Assembly (NCBI RefSeq): GCF_014303735.1
Contig: NZ_CP060296.1
Span: 186,001-250,000 of the forward strand
Origin: Variovorax sp. PAMC28562
Lineage (GTDB): Bacteria; Pseudomonadota; Gammaproteobacteria; Burkholderiales; Burkholderiaceae_C
Reading direction: 5' to 3'
DNA: 64,000 nucleotides
The notes under the pieces: model-generated
Told to the model about the DNA's origin: nothing
The model's database searches: none
What the model saw: only the letters and a program-made list of their open reading frames with translations
Translations under genes and position numbers: made by a program
Part shown: piece by piece, positions 15,882 to 27,063 of the stretch
Layout: every line of letters begins with the position of its first letter
Numbering within the stretch: the first letter of the stretch is position 1

Positions 15882-17342
15882 ATGCGCGTCTTCAGCGGAT
15901 CTCTCGCCACCGAAACCAACACCTTCGGACCCATGCCCACGGGCCTCGCATCGTTCAAGGACCGCGGCTACTACGCCGCCGGCAAGCACCCCGATGCGAT
16001 GACGTTCTTCTCCGGCCCGCTGTGGGCGGCCCGCCTTCGCGGCAAGGAACTCGGCTGGGACCTGGTCGAGGGCATGGTTGCCGGCGCGCAGCCCAGCGGC
16101 ACCACGACGCGGCACGCCTACGAAACGCTGCGTGAAGAGTTGCTGGCCGACCTTGCCGCCGCATTGCCGGTCGACATGGTGGTGCTCGGCCTGCACGGGG
16201 CCATGGTCGCCGACGGCTACGACGATTGCGAGGGCGACCTGCTCACCCGCGTGCGCGCACTTGTCGGGCCCAAGGTCGTGGTCGGCGCCGAGCTCGATCC
16301 GCACTGCCACCTCACGCCGGAAATGATCGCGCAGGCCGACCTGCTGATCGCCTTCAAGGAGTACCCGCACACCGACGTGCTGGAGCGCGGCATCGAGCTG
16401 GTCGACCTCTGCGCGGCGATGGTCGAAGGCAAGATCAAGCCGGTGGCCTCGGTGGTCGACTGCGACATGATCGTGACCGTCCACACCTCGCGCAATCCGG
16501 CGCGCGCTTTCGTCGATCGCCTGCAGTCGCTCGAAGGCAAAGACGGCGTGCTGTCGATTTCGGTCGCGCACGGTTTCTCGTGGGGCGACGTGCCGGAGAT
16601 GGGCACCAAGCTGCTGGTCTATGCCGACGGCGACCAGGCCAAGGCCGATGCCCTCGCGCGCCAGCTGGCCGACGAACTGATCTGCATGCGCGAGGCGCTG
16701 GCGGTGCGCTATCCCGACATCGACAGCGCACTCGACGAAGCGCTGGCTTTCGATGGCGGCCCGGTCGTGCTGGCGGACGGCGCCGACAACCCCGGCGGCG
16801 GCGCGGCGGGCGACTCGACCTTCATCCTGCGACGCATGATCGAACGTGGCATCGAGAACGCGGCCATCGGCCCGATGTGGGACCCGATCGCTGCACGCAT
16901 CGCATTCGAGGCCGGAGAAGGCGCACGGCTCGCGCTGCGCATCGGCGGCAAGATCGGCCCGATGTCGGGCGACCCGCTCGACCTGGTGTGCACGGTCAAG
17001 GCACTGCGCCACGACATGGTGATGACCGGCCTGGCAAATACGCCGGTGGCGCTTGGCGACTGCGCGCTGGTCGAGGCCAACGGCATCGAGGTCGTGCTGA
17101 TCACGCTGCGCAACCAGGCGATGGGTACGGATGTGTTCACGCAGCTCGGCTGTGACCTGGCTTCTAAAAAGATCATCGTGGTGAAGTCGTCGCAACACTT
17201 CTACGCATCGTTCTCCAAGGTCGCGAAGCACGTCATCTACGCGGGCGCGCCGGGCGCCGTGACCATCGATTTGTCGACCTTGCCGTACCGCAAGGCGCGC
17301 ATGCCGAAGTGGCCGCTGGTGGCCACCCTCGCCGCTGCCTGA
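15882..17342 (+). CDS. M81 family metallopeptidase (MlrC-like)
   Basis: This 486-aa protein matches the MlrC/M81 family along its full length: FSGSLATETNTFGPMPT at the N-terminus, LGLHGAMVADGYDDCEGDLL, the metal-type AELDPHCHLTPEM, FKEYPHTDV and the C-terminal domain with LADGADNPGGGAAGDST. MlrC is the zinc peptidase that finishes linearised microcystin breakdown; most homologues have unknown substrates. AGGAG sits 6 bp before the ATG. Placed between a D-amino-acid-oxidase-like gene and a peptide transporter, it probably cleaves unusual small peptides. Confidence 0.9.
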   Translation: MRVFSGSLATETNTFGPMPTGLASFKDRGYYAAGKHPDAMTFFSGPLWAARLRGKELGWDLVEGMVAGAQPSGTTTRHAYETLREELLADLAAALPVDMVVLGLHGAMVADGYDDCEGDLLTRVRALVGPKVVVGAELDPHCHLTPEMIAQADLLIAFKEYPHTDVLERGIELVDLCAAMVEGKIKPVASVVDCDMIVTVHTSRNPARAFVDRLQSLEGKDGVLSISVAHGFSWGDVPEMGTKLLVYADGDQAKADALARQLADELICMREALAVRYPDIDSALDEALAFDGGPVVLADGADNPGGGAAGDSTFILRRMIERGIENAAIGPMWDPIAARIAFEAGEGARLALRIGGKIGPMSGDPLDLVCTVKALRHDMVMTGLANTPVALGDCALVEANGIEVVLITLRNQAMGTDVFTQLGCDLASKKIIVVKSSQHFYASFSKVAKHVIYAGAPGAVTIDLSTLPYRKARMPKWPLVATLAAA

Positions 17343-17387
17343 TTCCCTTCTTTGTTTTCAGCCCAACTCACCACCGGAGTACCGACG

Positions 17388-18974
17388 ATGAAACGACGCA
17401 CGCTTGCAACCCTCGCTGCATGGGGCAGCCTGGGCCTCTCTCTGGCGCTTGCCGGCCTGCCCGCACAGGCGCAGACCAAGACATTGAAAGTCGTCGCGCA
17501 TGCCGACGTGAAGATCCTCGACCCGACCTTCACCACCGCCTACATCTCGCGCAACTTCGGCTACATGGTCTACGACACGCTCTTCGCGCAAGACGCTACC
17601 GGCAAGCCGCAGCCGCAGATGGTCGACAAGTACGCCATGTCGAAAGACGGCAAGCAGTGGAGCTTCTCGCTGCGGCCCGGATTGAAGTTCTCCGACGGCA
17701 GCCCGGTGACCTCGGCCGACGTGGTCGCATCGCTGCAGCGCTGGGGTGCGCGCGACAGCCTGGGCCGTGCCATGGGCGCGGTCGGTGCCGAGTGGAAGGC
17801 TGTCGACGCCAACAACTTTTCGCTGACGCTCAAGGAGCCTTTCGGCATGGTGCTCGATGCGCTGGCCAAGCCATCGGGATTTCCGCCGGTGATCCTGCCG
17901 GAGCGTCTCGCCAAGATGCCGGCGACCTCGCCATTGACCGAAGTGCTCGGCTCCGGCCCCTTCATCTTCAAGCGCGACGAGTGGGTGCCCGGCAACAAGG
18001 CGGTGTTCGTGCGCAACCCCAACTACGTCGCGCGCAGCGAACCACCGAGCGGCCTCGCCGGCAGCAAGAAGAGCAACTTCGATCGCGTCGAGTGGCTCTA
18101 TCTGCCCGACGCCAACAGCGCCATCGCGGCGCTGAAGAACGGCGAAGTCGATATCGTCGAGCAGGTACCGCCGGACTACATCACACCGTTGCGCACCGAC
18201 AAGAACGTGAAGATCGGCGCCGGCGGTTCTTACCAGGGCTTTCTGGTGCTTAACCACACGTACCCGCCCTTCAATAATCCGAAGGCACGGCAGGCACTCG
18301 CGATGGCGGTCAACCAGGAAAAGTTCACCGCGGCGATGGGCTACCCGCTCGACATGCGCGTGACCTACTGCGCGACGTATTTCATCTGCGGTGGTCCCAA
18401 CGAAACCTCTGCCGGCGCGGAGCCGTATCGCAAGACCGATCTGGCAAAGGCCAAGCAGTTGCTCGCCGAGTCCGGCTACAAAGGCGAGAAGGTCGTGCTG
18501 CTGGTGCCGACCGACGTCACTTACCTGAACGCCGAAGCCTTGATGGCCGCGCAGACGATGCGCAACATGGGCATGAATGTCGACATGCAGAACATGGACT
18601 GGGCCTCCATCGGCGCGCGCCGCGCCAAGAAAGATGCACCCGACGCCGGCGGCTGGAACATGTACGTGACGGTGGCCGGAGAGTTCGACGTCAACTCGCC
18701 CATTACCAACGCGTATCTGGGCGCGGCCTGCGGCAACTCGCTGCCCGGCTGGCCGTGCGACAAGGAGCTCGATGAACTGCGCACCGCGTGGATCAGGGAA
18801 ACCGTGCCGGCCAAGCGCAAGGAGCTGCTCGACGCCTTCCAGAAGCGCGCCTACGAGACCATTCCCTATGTGAACGCGGGCCAGTATTCGGCCGCCTTTG
18901 CGGCACGCTCCAACATCAAGGGCATCGACAAGTTGTGGTCGGGCATGCCGGCGTTCTGGGTGCTCGACAAGTAA
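17388..18974 (+). CDS. Peptide ABC transporter substrate-binding protein (family 5, DppA-like)
   Basis: This 528-aa periplasmic binding protein begins with a Sec signal peptide (MKRRTLATLAAWGSLGLSLA, then LPAQAQ). Family-5 motifs include WSFSLRPGLKFSDGSPVTSADVV and GSGPFIFKRDEW. The length is normal. It is the first of five transporter genes. The ATG at 17388 follows CCGGAG and puts the signal peptide at the terminus. Ligands are probably oligopeptides or peptide-like compounds. Confidence 0.9.
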   Translation: MKRRTLATLAAWGSLGLSLALAGLPAQAQTKTLKVVAHADVKILDPTFTTAYISRNFGYMVYDTLFAQDATGKPQPQMVDKYAMSKDGKQWSFSLRPGLKFSDGSPVTSADVVASLQRWGARDSLGRAMGAVGAEWKAVDANNFSLTLKEPFGMVLDALAKPSGFPPVILPERLAKMPATSPLTEVLGSGPFIFKRDEWVPGNKAVFVRNPNYVARSEPPSGLAGSKKSNFDRVEWLYLPDANSAIAALKNGEVDIVEQVPPDYITPLRTDKNVKIGAGGSYQGFLVLNHTYPPFNNPKARQALAMAVNQEKFTAAMGYPLDMRVTYCATYFICGGPNETSAGAEPYRKTDLAKAKQLLAESGYKGEKVVLLVPTDVTYLNAEALMAAQTMRNMGMNVDMQNMDWASIGARRAKKDAPDAGGWNMYVTVAGEFDVNSPITNAYLGAACGNSLPGWPCDKELDELRTAWIRETVPAKRKELLDAFQKRAYETIPYVNAGQYSAAFAARSNIKGIDKLWSGMPAFWVLDK

Positions 18975-19004
18975 GCGAGCGAAAAAGCACGAGGGCTTTT
19001 CGAC

Positions 19005-19940
19005 ATGGGCTACATCCTTCGCCGCCTGCTCGCCACGCTGCCCGTGATGGCGGTGGTCGCCGTCGTGGTGTTCCTGCTGATTCACCTGTCGCCCGGCGAC
19101 CCGGCGGCGCTCATCGCCGGCGACCTGGCGACAGTCGAGGACATCGAAAAGCTGCGCACGGCCCTCGGCCTGGACCAGCCGCTGTGGCAGCAGTTCGCGC
19201 TGTGGCTGGGCCGGCTCGCAACCGGCGACCTCGGCATCTCGATCTTTACGCAGGTGCCGGTGACCCAACTGCTCGCACAGCGGCTGGAGCCGACCGCTTC
19301 CATCGCGGCACTCACCATGCTGCTCACCTTGCTCATCGCCGTGCCGCTCGGCACGCTGGCGGCCTACCGCGCCGGCAGCTGGATCGATCGGCTGGTCATG
19401 CTCTTCGCGGTGCTGGCCTTCTCGGTGCCGGTCTTCATGATCGGCTATCTGCTGGTCTACGTCTTCGCGATCCAGTTGCCGTGGTTCCCGGTTCAGGGCT
19501 ACTCGCGCATCGCGGACGGCGTCGGCCCGTGGCTGCGCAGCCTTGTGCTGCCTTGCGTGAACCTCGCGCTGGTCTACATCGCGCTCGTCACCCGCATGAC
19601 GCGCGCGACCGTGCTCGAAGTGCTGCATGAGGACTACATCCGAACCGCGCGCGCCAAAGGTCTCGGTGTGCTGCCGGTGCTGGGGCATGCGCTGCGCAAT
19701 GCAGCGATCCCGATCGCCACCACCATCGGCGTTGGCATCGCGTTGCTGATCGGCGGCGTGGTCGTCACCGAGACGGTGTTCGCCATTCCCGGCGTCGGGC
19801 GACTCGTCATCGATTCCGTGCAGCGCCACGATTACCCGGTGATCCAGAGCGTGTTGCTCATTTCGGCCGGTGTGTACGTGCTGATCAACCTGCTGATCGA
19901 CCTGAGCTACCGCCTGTTCGACCCGCGCATCCAGTACTGA
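19005..19940 (+). CDS. Peptide ABC transporter permease (DppB-like)
   Basis: This 311-aa permease has an N-terminal helix (ILRRLLATLPVMAVVAVVVF), six hydrophobic segments and the EAA-type loop EDYIRTARAKGLG. It belongs to the DppB/OppB class and pairs with the gene 13 bp downstream. Confidence 0.92.
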   Translation: MGYILRRLLATLPVMAVVAVVVFLLIHLSPGDPAALIAGDLATVEDIEKLRTALGLDQPLWQQFALWLGRLATGDLGISIFTQVPVTQLLAQRLEPTASIAALTMLLTLLIAVPLGTLAAYRAGSWIDRLVMLFAVLAFSVPVFMIGYLLVYVFAIQLPWFPVQGYSRIADGVGPWLRSLVLPCVNLALVYIALVTRMTRATVLEVLHEDYIRTARAKGLGVLPVLGHALRNAAIPIATTIGVGIALLIGGVVVTETVFAIPGVGRLVIDSVQRHDYPVIQSVLLISAGVYVLINLLIDLSYRLFDPRIQY

Positions 19941-19953
19941 ACGCCCCCGCCTC

Positions 19954-20847
19954 ATGTCTACCGTTCTGCCTCCTGTCGTGCCCGATTCTTTCGCTGCAGC
20001 AGACGTCCCCTTCGTGCTGCCGCGTTGGCACTGGGCGCGCAAGCACCCGACGCTGATCATCGGTGCACTGCTGCTGATCGCGATCGCGGCGCTGTCGATC
20101 GCGGCACCGTGGATCGCCAACTTCGATCCGCAGGACATCGACCCGCTGGCACGCATGCAGCCGCCTTCCGCCGAACATTATTTCGGTACGGATGCGCTGG
20201 GGCGCGACGTTTTCAGCCGCGCGGTGTGGGGCGGCCGCGTATCGATGATCGTCGGCCTGTGGGTGGGCGTACTGGCCACGGTGCTGGGCGTACTGCTCGG
20301 GCTCTTGGCCGGCTTCGTGCCGTGGGCCGACACGGTGGTGATGCGCGTCATGGACGGACTGATGGCGATCCCCGGCATCCTGCTGGCGATCGCGCTGATG
20401 GCGGTGACGCGCGCCAGCCTGACGACCGTGATCGTCGCGATCACCATCCCCGAAATCCCGCGCGTGGTACGCCTCGTGCGCTCGCTGTCGCTGACGTTGC
20501 GCGAACAGCTCTATGTCGAAGCGGCGCATGCCGTCGGCACCCGGCTGCCGGTGATCCTGGCGCGCCACGTGCTGCCCAACATGGTTGCGCCGCTGATCGT
20601 GCAGGCGACCTTCGTGGCAGCGGCCGCGGTGCTGACCGAGGCCGCGCTGTCGTTCCTCGGTGTCGGCATCCCGGCGCAGACGCCGAGTTGGGGAAACATG
20701 ATGGCCGAGGGGCGCAACTTCGTCGCGGTGGCGTTCCACATCATCCTGTACCCCGGCATCCTGCTGGCCATCACGGTGCTGGCAATCAACCTGCTGGGCG
20801 ATGGCTTGCGCGATGCGCTCGACCCGCGCCTGGCACGCCAGCTATGA
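19954..20847 (+). CDS. Peptide ABC transporter permease (DppC-like)
   Basis: This 297-aa permease has the DppC-type N-terminal extension, [21 protein letters not shown], six membrane segments and the EAA loop [14 protein letters not shown]. Second half of the peptide channel. The coding end lies 28 bp before the ATPase start. Confidence 0.92.
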   Translation: MSTVLPPVVPDSFAAADVPFVLPRWHWARKHPTLIIGALLLIAIAALSIAAPWIANFDPQDIDPLARMQPPSAEHYFGTDALGRDVFSRAVWGGRVSMIVGLWVGVLATVLGVLLGLLAGFVPWADTVVMRVMDGLMAIPGILLAIALMAVTRASLTTVIVAITIPEIPRVVRLVRSLSLTLREQLYVEAAHAVGTRLPVILARHVLPNMVAPLIVQATFVAAAAVLTEAALSFLGVGIPAQTPSWGNMMAEGRNFVAVAFHIILYPGILLAITVLAINLLGDGLRDALDPRLARQL

Positions 20848-20875
20848 ACGCGCAGCGCACAGGAACACCCACCCG

Positions 20876-21921
<1,046 letters not shown>

Positions 21922-21925
<4 letters not shown>

Positions 21926-22938
21926 ACGCGGCTGTCCTAGATTCAAGGGCGCCTCTCGCAGAGGCTTCGACGACCTTGCTCAAGGTCGCAAACCTGAAGA
22001 AGCATTACGCCGCACCCAAACGCTGGTTGACGAAGCAGCAGTCGCCGGTGCAAGCGGTCGATGGCGTCTCCTTTACCGTGGCGCGCGGCGAGACGCTGTC
22101 GCTGGTGGGCGAGTCGGGCTGCGGCAAAACGACCACAGCCAAGTCGGTGATGCGATTGATCGAACCGACCTCCGGCTCCGTGCAGCTCGACGGCGAAGAG
22201 CTGACGACGCTGAGCCCCGAAAACATGCGGCTGCGCCGGCGCGATGTGCAGATCATTTTTCAGGACCCTTATGCGTCGCTGAGTCCGCGGCTGGCGGCCG
22301 GCGAAATCGTGGGTGAGCCGCTGCGCAACTTCGGCATGTCACGTGCGGAGCGGCACGAGCGCGTGACCTGGTTGTTCGGCAAGGTGGGGCTGCGACCCGA
22401 ATCCGTCACTCGATTCCCGCACGAGTTCTCGGGCGGCCAAAGGCAACGCCTGGGCATCGCGCGGGCGCTGGCGCTCAACCCAAAGCTGATCGTCTGCGAC
22501 GAGCCCGTGTCGGCGCTCGACGTGTCGGTGCAGGCGCAAGTGGTGAACCTGCTCATGGACCTGCAGGCCGAGTTCGGCATCGCCTATCTCTTCGTCGCGC
22601 ACGACCTGGCTGTCGTGCGCCACATCAGTCATCGGGTGGCGGTGATGTACCTCGGACGCATCGTCGAAGTGGCCGATCGCGACACGCTGTTTTCGGCACC
22701 CCGGCATCCGTACACCGAGATCTTGTTGTCGGCGGTGCCGGTGCCGAACCCGCGCACGCCGGCCAAGCGGATGCTGCTGCAGGGGGATCCGCCAAGCCCG
22801 GCGAACCCGCCTTCGGGCTGCCGCTTTCATACGCGTTGCCCGATGGCCAAGGACATCTGCAAGCAGCAGGACCCGACGTTGAGCGAGCGCGATTCCGCTT
22901 CGACCGGCGGGCACTGGGTGGCTTGCCATTTCCGCTAG
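21922..22938 (+). CDS. Peptide ABC transporter ATP-binding protein (DppF-like)
   Basis: This 338-aa ATPase has Walker [10 protein letters not shown], signature [15 protein letters not shown], Walker [13 protein letters not shown] and a C-terminal [14 protein letters not shown] cysteine motif shared with DppF/OppF. It completes the five-gene peptide importer and is followed 76 bp later by the deacylase. Confidence 0.92.
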
Positions 22939-23014
22939 CCGCTTCAGACAGAGGCCGTAGCCAGCCACCCCATTTAGCACCCACACCGCGACACAACCCA
23001 ACAAAGGATTTCCC

Positions 23015-24487
23015 ATGACGCCAGCGCCAAGCCATTACGACCTGCTCATCCACGGCGGCACCGTCATCGACGGCACCAAGGCGCCTCGTTTCATCGCCGA
23101 TATCGGCGTGATCGACGGTCACATCGCAGCCATCGGCAAGCTCGACGGTTGCACGGCAGACCGCACGCTCGACGCGACCGGCCGCATCGTGGCGCCGGGC
23201 TTCATCGACTCGCACACGCACGACGACCAGGCTGTGCTGTCGCAAGCGGCCATGCCCTTCAAGGTGTCGCAAGGCGTGACCACGGTGGTGGCCGGCAACT
23301 GCGGCATCAGCGCCGCACCGCTGCGCGCCGACATGGAACTGCCGATGCCGCTGAGCCTCATCGACTCGCCAGCCGAAGGTCGCTTCACGACGTTCAAGGC
23401 GTACCTGGATGCGTTGCGCGCGACGCCGTCGTCAGTGAACGTGGCGGCGATGATCGGCCACTCGACCTTGCGCGCGTTGACCATGGGCGACCTGGATCGG
23501 CCAGCCAACGAAGCGGAAATCGCGGCCATGCAGGCACATGTCGAAGAGGCGATGCAGGCGGGTGCAATCGGCCTTTCGACCGGGACGTTCTATCCACCAG
23601 CGGTAAAGGCCACGACCGAAGAAATCATCGAGGTGAGCCGTCCGCTGAGCAAGCGCAGTGCGGTCTACGTGACCCACATGCGCGACGAGGGCGACCGCGT
23701 CATGGAAGCGCTGGAAGAGACGTTCGCGATCGGCCGTGCGCTCGATATACCGGTGGTCATCTCGCATCACAAGGTAATGAACGCGCAGAACTTTGGCCGC
23801 AGCAAGGTGACGCTGCCCTTCATCAAGGAGACCATGAAGCACCAGTGCGTGTCGCTCGACTGCTACCCATACACGGCAGGCTCGACCATGATCCGCACCG
23901 ACCGCGGCATGCTCGAAGGCCGTGTGCTCATCGCCAGCAGCGAGCCGCACCCCGAGTGCGCCGGCCGCGACCTGGCGGACATCGCCAAGGAATGGGGCGT
24001 GCCCAACGACGAGGCAGCCCGCAAGCTGCAGCCCGGCAGCGCGATCTATTTCATGATGGACGAAGACGATGTGCAGCGCGTGATGGCGTTCGACGAAACG
24101 ATGATCGGCTCTGACGGCATTCCGCTGGGCGACAAGCCGCATCCGCGCTTGTGGGGCACCTTCCCGCGGGTGCTAGGCCACTACAGCCGCGACATCGGTT
24201 TGTTCCCGCTGGAGACCGCGGTGTGGAAGATGACCGGGCTCACTGCGCGCAACTTTGGCCTGCACGGCCGCGGCACGCTGAAGGTCGGGCAGCACGCCGA
24301 CATCGTGATTTTCGATGCGGCGACCATTCGCGATGCGGCGAATTACGAGACACCGACGAAGCCGGCGGAAGGCATCGATGCCGTGATCGTCAACGGCACC
24401 ATCACCTGGCATCACGGCGTTCACAGCGGTGCACGCAGCGGCCAGGTGATTACGCGCCGGGACAAGGCGACGGCGGAAGCGTCGTAA
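23015..24487 (+). CDS. N-acyl-D-amino-acid deacylase (D-aminoacylase) family amidohydrolase
   Basis: This 490-aa amidohydrolase has the metal-binding H67/H69 (IDSHTHDD), the D-aminoacylase-type cysteine C96 (AGNCGIS), VTHMRDEGDRV, VISHHKVM and the late Asp motif IGSDGIPLGDKPHPR. Members hydrolyse N-acyl-D-amino acids or D-residue dipeptides. It is the last gene of the cluster and could feed free D-amino acids to the oxidase at 14693. The assignment to the family is firm; substrate preference is inferred. Confidence 0.9.
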   Translation: MTPAPSHYDLLIHGGTVIDGTKAPRFIADIGVIDGHIAAIGKLDGCTADRTLDATGRIVAPGFIDSHTHDDQAVLSQAAMPFKVSQGVTTVVAGNCGISAAPLRADMELPMPLSLIDSPAEGRFTTFKAYLDALRATPSSVNVAAMIGHSTLRALTMGDLDRPANEAEIAAMQAHVEEAMQAGAIGLSTGTFYPPAVKATTEEIIEVSRPLSKRSAVYVTHMRDEGDRVMEALEETFAIGRALDIPVVISHHKVMNAQNFGRSKVTLPFIKETMKHQCVSLDCYPYTAGSTMIRTDRGMLEGRVLIASSEPHPECAGRDLADIAKEWGVPNDEAARKLQPGSAIYFMMDEDDVQRVMAFDETMIGSDGIPLGDKPHPRLWGTFPRVLGHYSRDIGLFPLETAVWKMTGLTARNFGLHGRGTLKVGQHADIVIFDAATIRDAANYETPTKPAEGIDAVIVNGTITWHHGVHSGARSGQVITRRDKATAEAS

Positions 24488-24494
24488 GCCCTCT

Positions 24495-24752
24495 TCAGGC
24501 GCGGCGCGCGGGCGCGGGCTCGATGTGGCGTTGCATCGCAGCGATGCCGGCCTGAACCGCCTGGCTTCGCGTTGGGTGTGGCACAGCTGCTTTTTCAAGC
24601 GTGGCGCGAGGCAGGCCGAAGACTTCGCGCCCAAGCACCGCCCACAAGAAACGTCCGCTGACGGGTTCGTCCACAACCAGTTCCAATCCTCTTCGCACGT
24701 CGATACCTCTGAGTTCAGTTGATGTGGACTCGATTGGACTTGGGCTGTGCAT
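24495..24752 (-). CDS. Small hypothetical protein
   Basis: This 85-aa protein is of no family I recognise. The core RGLELVVDEPVSGRFLWAVLG and the C-terminal segment RSQAVQAGIAAMQRHIEP read like a folded small domain rather than a GC-rich shadow. It converges on the deacylase gene with 7 bp between stops. No clear Shine-Dalgarno precedes the ATG; an internal GTG at the VRRG position is an alternative. Confidence 0.5.
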   Translation of the reverse strand: MHSPSPIESTSTELRGIDVRRGLELVVDEPVSGRFLWAVLGREVFGLPRATLEKAAVPHPTRSQAVQAGIAAMQRHIEPAPARRA

Positions 24753-24918
24753 GGCTGCGATGTGCGGATTTCACGCTTTCGCAAAGTAGGTAACAAAACG
24801 CTTGTTGGCGAGGCTTTTTACCAACGTCGCAGACGACGTTTTGCACGGCGGGTCGACCATGCGAACGCTACTCGATCTTTCCCCCGGTCAATTTGGCTAG
24901 AGGGTCATCGGCCACCGT

Positions 24919-25479
24919 TCATCGGCAGACGACCGTCGTGCCGACAGGCTGGCACCTCTGGCCGTTGAGACCTTGATAGCTCTGCAGTTTGCCGTTCGGG
25001 TTGTAGCGATTGCCGAGCGTGTCGTTGCAGCCGCCGGCATCGCACGAGCGGAGTTGCGGTCGCATGTCTTGCGGCGGGCCGGGTTGGCGGTACCTGCTGT
25101 CGGGATACGCGTAAGGGTATGGATATGGCGTGCCCGCGCTGTCGTCCGCGTATTCAGCGGCACGACGTTGGCGTTCCAGCGCGCGTCGCTGTGCTTCGGC
25201 ACGTTCTTCGGCGAAGCGATCGGCCGTTGGCGATTGCGGCGTTCGCGTTGCCGATGGCGGCACGGACGATGACGGCGGCCGCTCCGGCGGAGCCAGCCGC
25301 GGGTCGGTGGCCTCGGGGCCCATCACCTGTTCTGCGCTGCGCGTATGGGCCGGACACTTCTGATCGGTGTAGCTCACGTTGCCGCCACCATCGACGCAAC
25401 GAATGACCTGGGCGTGTGCCGCTCCGCCTGCCAGGGCGCCGACGTTGAGACAAAGCGCGAAGACGAAGAGGTGTCGCAT
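24919..25479 (-). CDS. DUF4124 domain-containing secreted protein
   Basis: This 186-aa protein has a Sec signal peptide (MRHLFVFALCLNVGALAGGA, cut after AHA), followed by the DUF4124 core VIRCVDGGGNVSYTDQKCP. Then comes a Pro-rich and Arg/Glu-rich linker, a Tyr/Pro stretch (YPYPYAYPDSRY) and a C-terminal Cys-containing segment (CDAGGCNDTLGNRYN, RCQPVGTTVVCR). Such proteins are common in Burkholderiales and functionally uncharacterised; periplasmic location is likely. Confidence 0.82.
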   Translation of the reverse strand: MRHLFVFALCLNVGALAGGAAHAQVIRCVDGGGNVSYTDQKCPAHTRSAEQVMGPEATDPRLAPPERPPSSSVPPSATRTPQSPTADRFAEERAEAQRRALERQRRAAEYADDSAGTPYPYPYAYPDSRYRQPGPPQDMRPQLRSCDAGGCNDTLGNRYNPNGKLQSYQGLNGQRCQPVGTTVVCR

Positions 25480-25494
25480 GGATAGCCATTGTCC

Positions 25495-26967
25495 TCAGTT
25501 AGTGCGCGGCGTGAATTGCGTGAATCGCATCACGCCATCGTCGACGGCACCGAACCGCATCGCCACCCTGTCGATCAGGTAGTTTTGGATCAGCTTGAAT
25601 GGTCGGGTAACGCCCTGCCTGGGCAACTGACCAGCGGCACGCTCAAAGTAGCTTGAAGAGAAATTGGTCCATGGACGCAGGGGCGCGTCGGGAGCCAACG
25701 CGGGAACCACGCACTGTCGCGCGCCAGTCTTTCGCATGTGATTGAGCAACCGGCAAACGTAGCGCGCGGTGAGGTCCGCCTTGAGCGTCCACGACGCGTT
25801 GGTGTAGCCGAAAGTGTTGGCCATATTGGGGACGCCGGTGAACATCAGGCCCTTGTAGTTGAAGCTGCGAGAGGGCTCCACGCGCTGGCCGTCCAGATAC
25901 AAGGCGGTGTTGCCCAGCACCGCCAGCTTCAATCCGGTGGCCATCACGATGATGTCGGCATCGAGCGAGGTGCCCGACGCGAGCCGCACACCGGTCTCGG
26001 TGAAGGACGCGATGCGGTCTGTCACCACAGACGCTCGCCCGGACTTGATCGCATTGAAAAAATCGCCATCGGGCACGAGGCACAGGCGCTGCTCCCAAGG
26101 GTTGTAGCGCGGCGTGAAGTGGGTGGCGATGTCGACGCCCGGCCCGAGCGCCCGGTGCACCCCACCGAGCAACAGCTTGCGCATGCGCTGCGGACGGTGC
26201 TTGCAGAGGGCGACCACGAACTGGCTCAAAAGCACGTTCTTCCAGCGCGCGATGCCGAGCGCCACACGCTGCGGCAGGTAGCGCCGCAACCGGACGTCCA
26301 GTGCGTCGACCGACGGCCGCGCCGCCATCCAGGTCGGCGAGCGCTGCAGCATCGTCACGTGCGCTGCCTTGTCAGCCATGGCCGGCACCAGCGTCACGGC
26401 GGTGGCGCCACTGCCGATCACCACCACGCGCTTGCCCGCGTAGTCCAGATCGGTCGGCCAGTGCTGCGGATGCACGATCCGCCCATTGAAGCGGGCCTCA
26501 CCGGGGAAGTCGGGCCGATAACCTTCTGCGTAATCGTAGTAGCCACTGCACATGAAGAGGAAGCCGCAGCGAATGGACAACGCGTTGCCACCTGGAGCGC
26601 GGCCGACTTCCACACGCCACTCCGACTTGGAAGAGGACCATTCCGCGCGCAGCACCTTGTGACCGAAGCGCACCTTGCGGTCGATGCCGTGCTCGCGCAT
26701 GGTGTCGCGCAGATAGTCGAGGATGGCCGGCCCTTGCGCTATGGCTTTGGCATCTGTCCAGGGACGGAACGAGAAGCCGAGCGTGTGCATGTCGGAATCG
26801 GAGCGCACGCCGGGATAGCGAAACAGGTCCCAAGTACCGCCGATAGAAGCGCGTGCCTCCACGATGGCAAAGCTTCGGTCGGGGCAGTACTGCTGCAGGT
26901 GATACGCCGCGCTGATGCCGGAAATGCCGGCGCCAACGATCAATACGTCAACAAATTCATCCGCCAT
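25495..26967 (-). CDS. Flavin-containing monooxygenase (EthA/Baeyer-Villiger type)
   Basis: This 490-aa protein has an N-terminal FAD site (GAGISGISAAYHL), GGTWDLFRYPGVRSDSDM, the BVMO-like fingerprint FNGRIVHPQHWPTDLDYAGK and a second nucleotide motif GSGATAVTL for NADPH. It resembles EthA-class monooxygenases that oxygenate ketones or thio compounds. It is 16 bp upstream of the DUF4124 gene on the same strand but a functional link is not evident. Confidence 0.88.
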   Translation of the reverse strand: MADEFVDVLIVGAGISGISAAYHLQQYCPDRSFAIVEARASIGGTWDLFRYPGVRSDSDMHTLGFSFRPWTDAKAIAQGPAILDYLRDTMREHGIDRKVRFGHKVLRAEWSSSKSEWRVEVGRAPGGNALSIRCGFLFMCSGYYDYAEGYRPDFPGEARFNGRIVHPQHWPTDLDYAGKRVVVIGSGATAVTLVPAMADKAAHVTMLQRSPTWMAARPSVDALDVRLRRYLPQRVALGIARWKNVLLSQFVVALCKHRPQRMRKLLLGGVHRALGPGVDIATHFTPRYNPWEQRLCLVPDGDFFNAIKSGRASVVTDRIASFTETGVRLASGTSLDADIIVMATGLKLAVLGNTALYLDGQRVEPSRSFNYKGLMFTGVPNMANTFGYTNASWTLKADLTARYVCRLLNHMRKTGARQCVVPALAPDAPLRPWTNFSSSYFERAAGQLPRQGVTRPFKLIQNYLIDRVAMRFGAVDDGVMRFTQFTPRTN

Positions 26968-27063
26968 CGAGTGTCCTTTTCAGGTCGTCCGCGCCTGAGT
27001 TTCACGCGAAGCTGGCGAAAGGCGCAATCAGGTCGATCACCGCTCTCGCGGCGGACCGCTGCG

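Noticed and set aside
18975..19004. Hairpin-like sequence between the peptide binding-protein and first permease genes
   Set aside because: The arms CGAAAAAGC and GCTTTTCG have a bulge and few GC pairs, and no T run follows. Too weak to call an attenuator.
17358..20156. A 932-codon open frame on the minus strand opposite the peptide-transporter genes
   Set aside because: Composition is Arg/His/Gln/Asp-rich with no domains, and it lies antisense to binding-protein and permease genes with clear family motifs. Such frames arise from the high GC codon bias.
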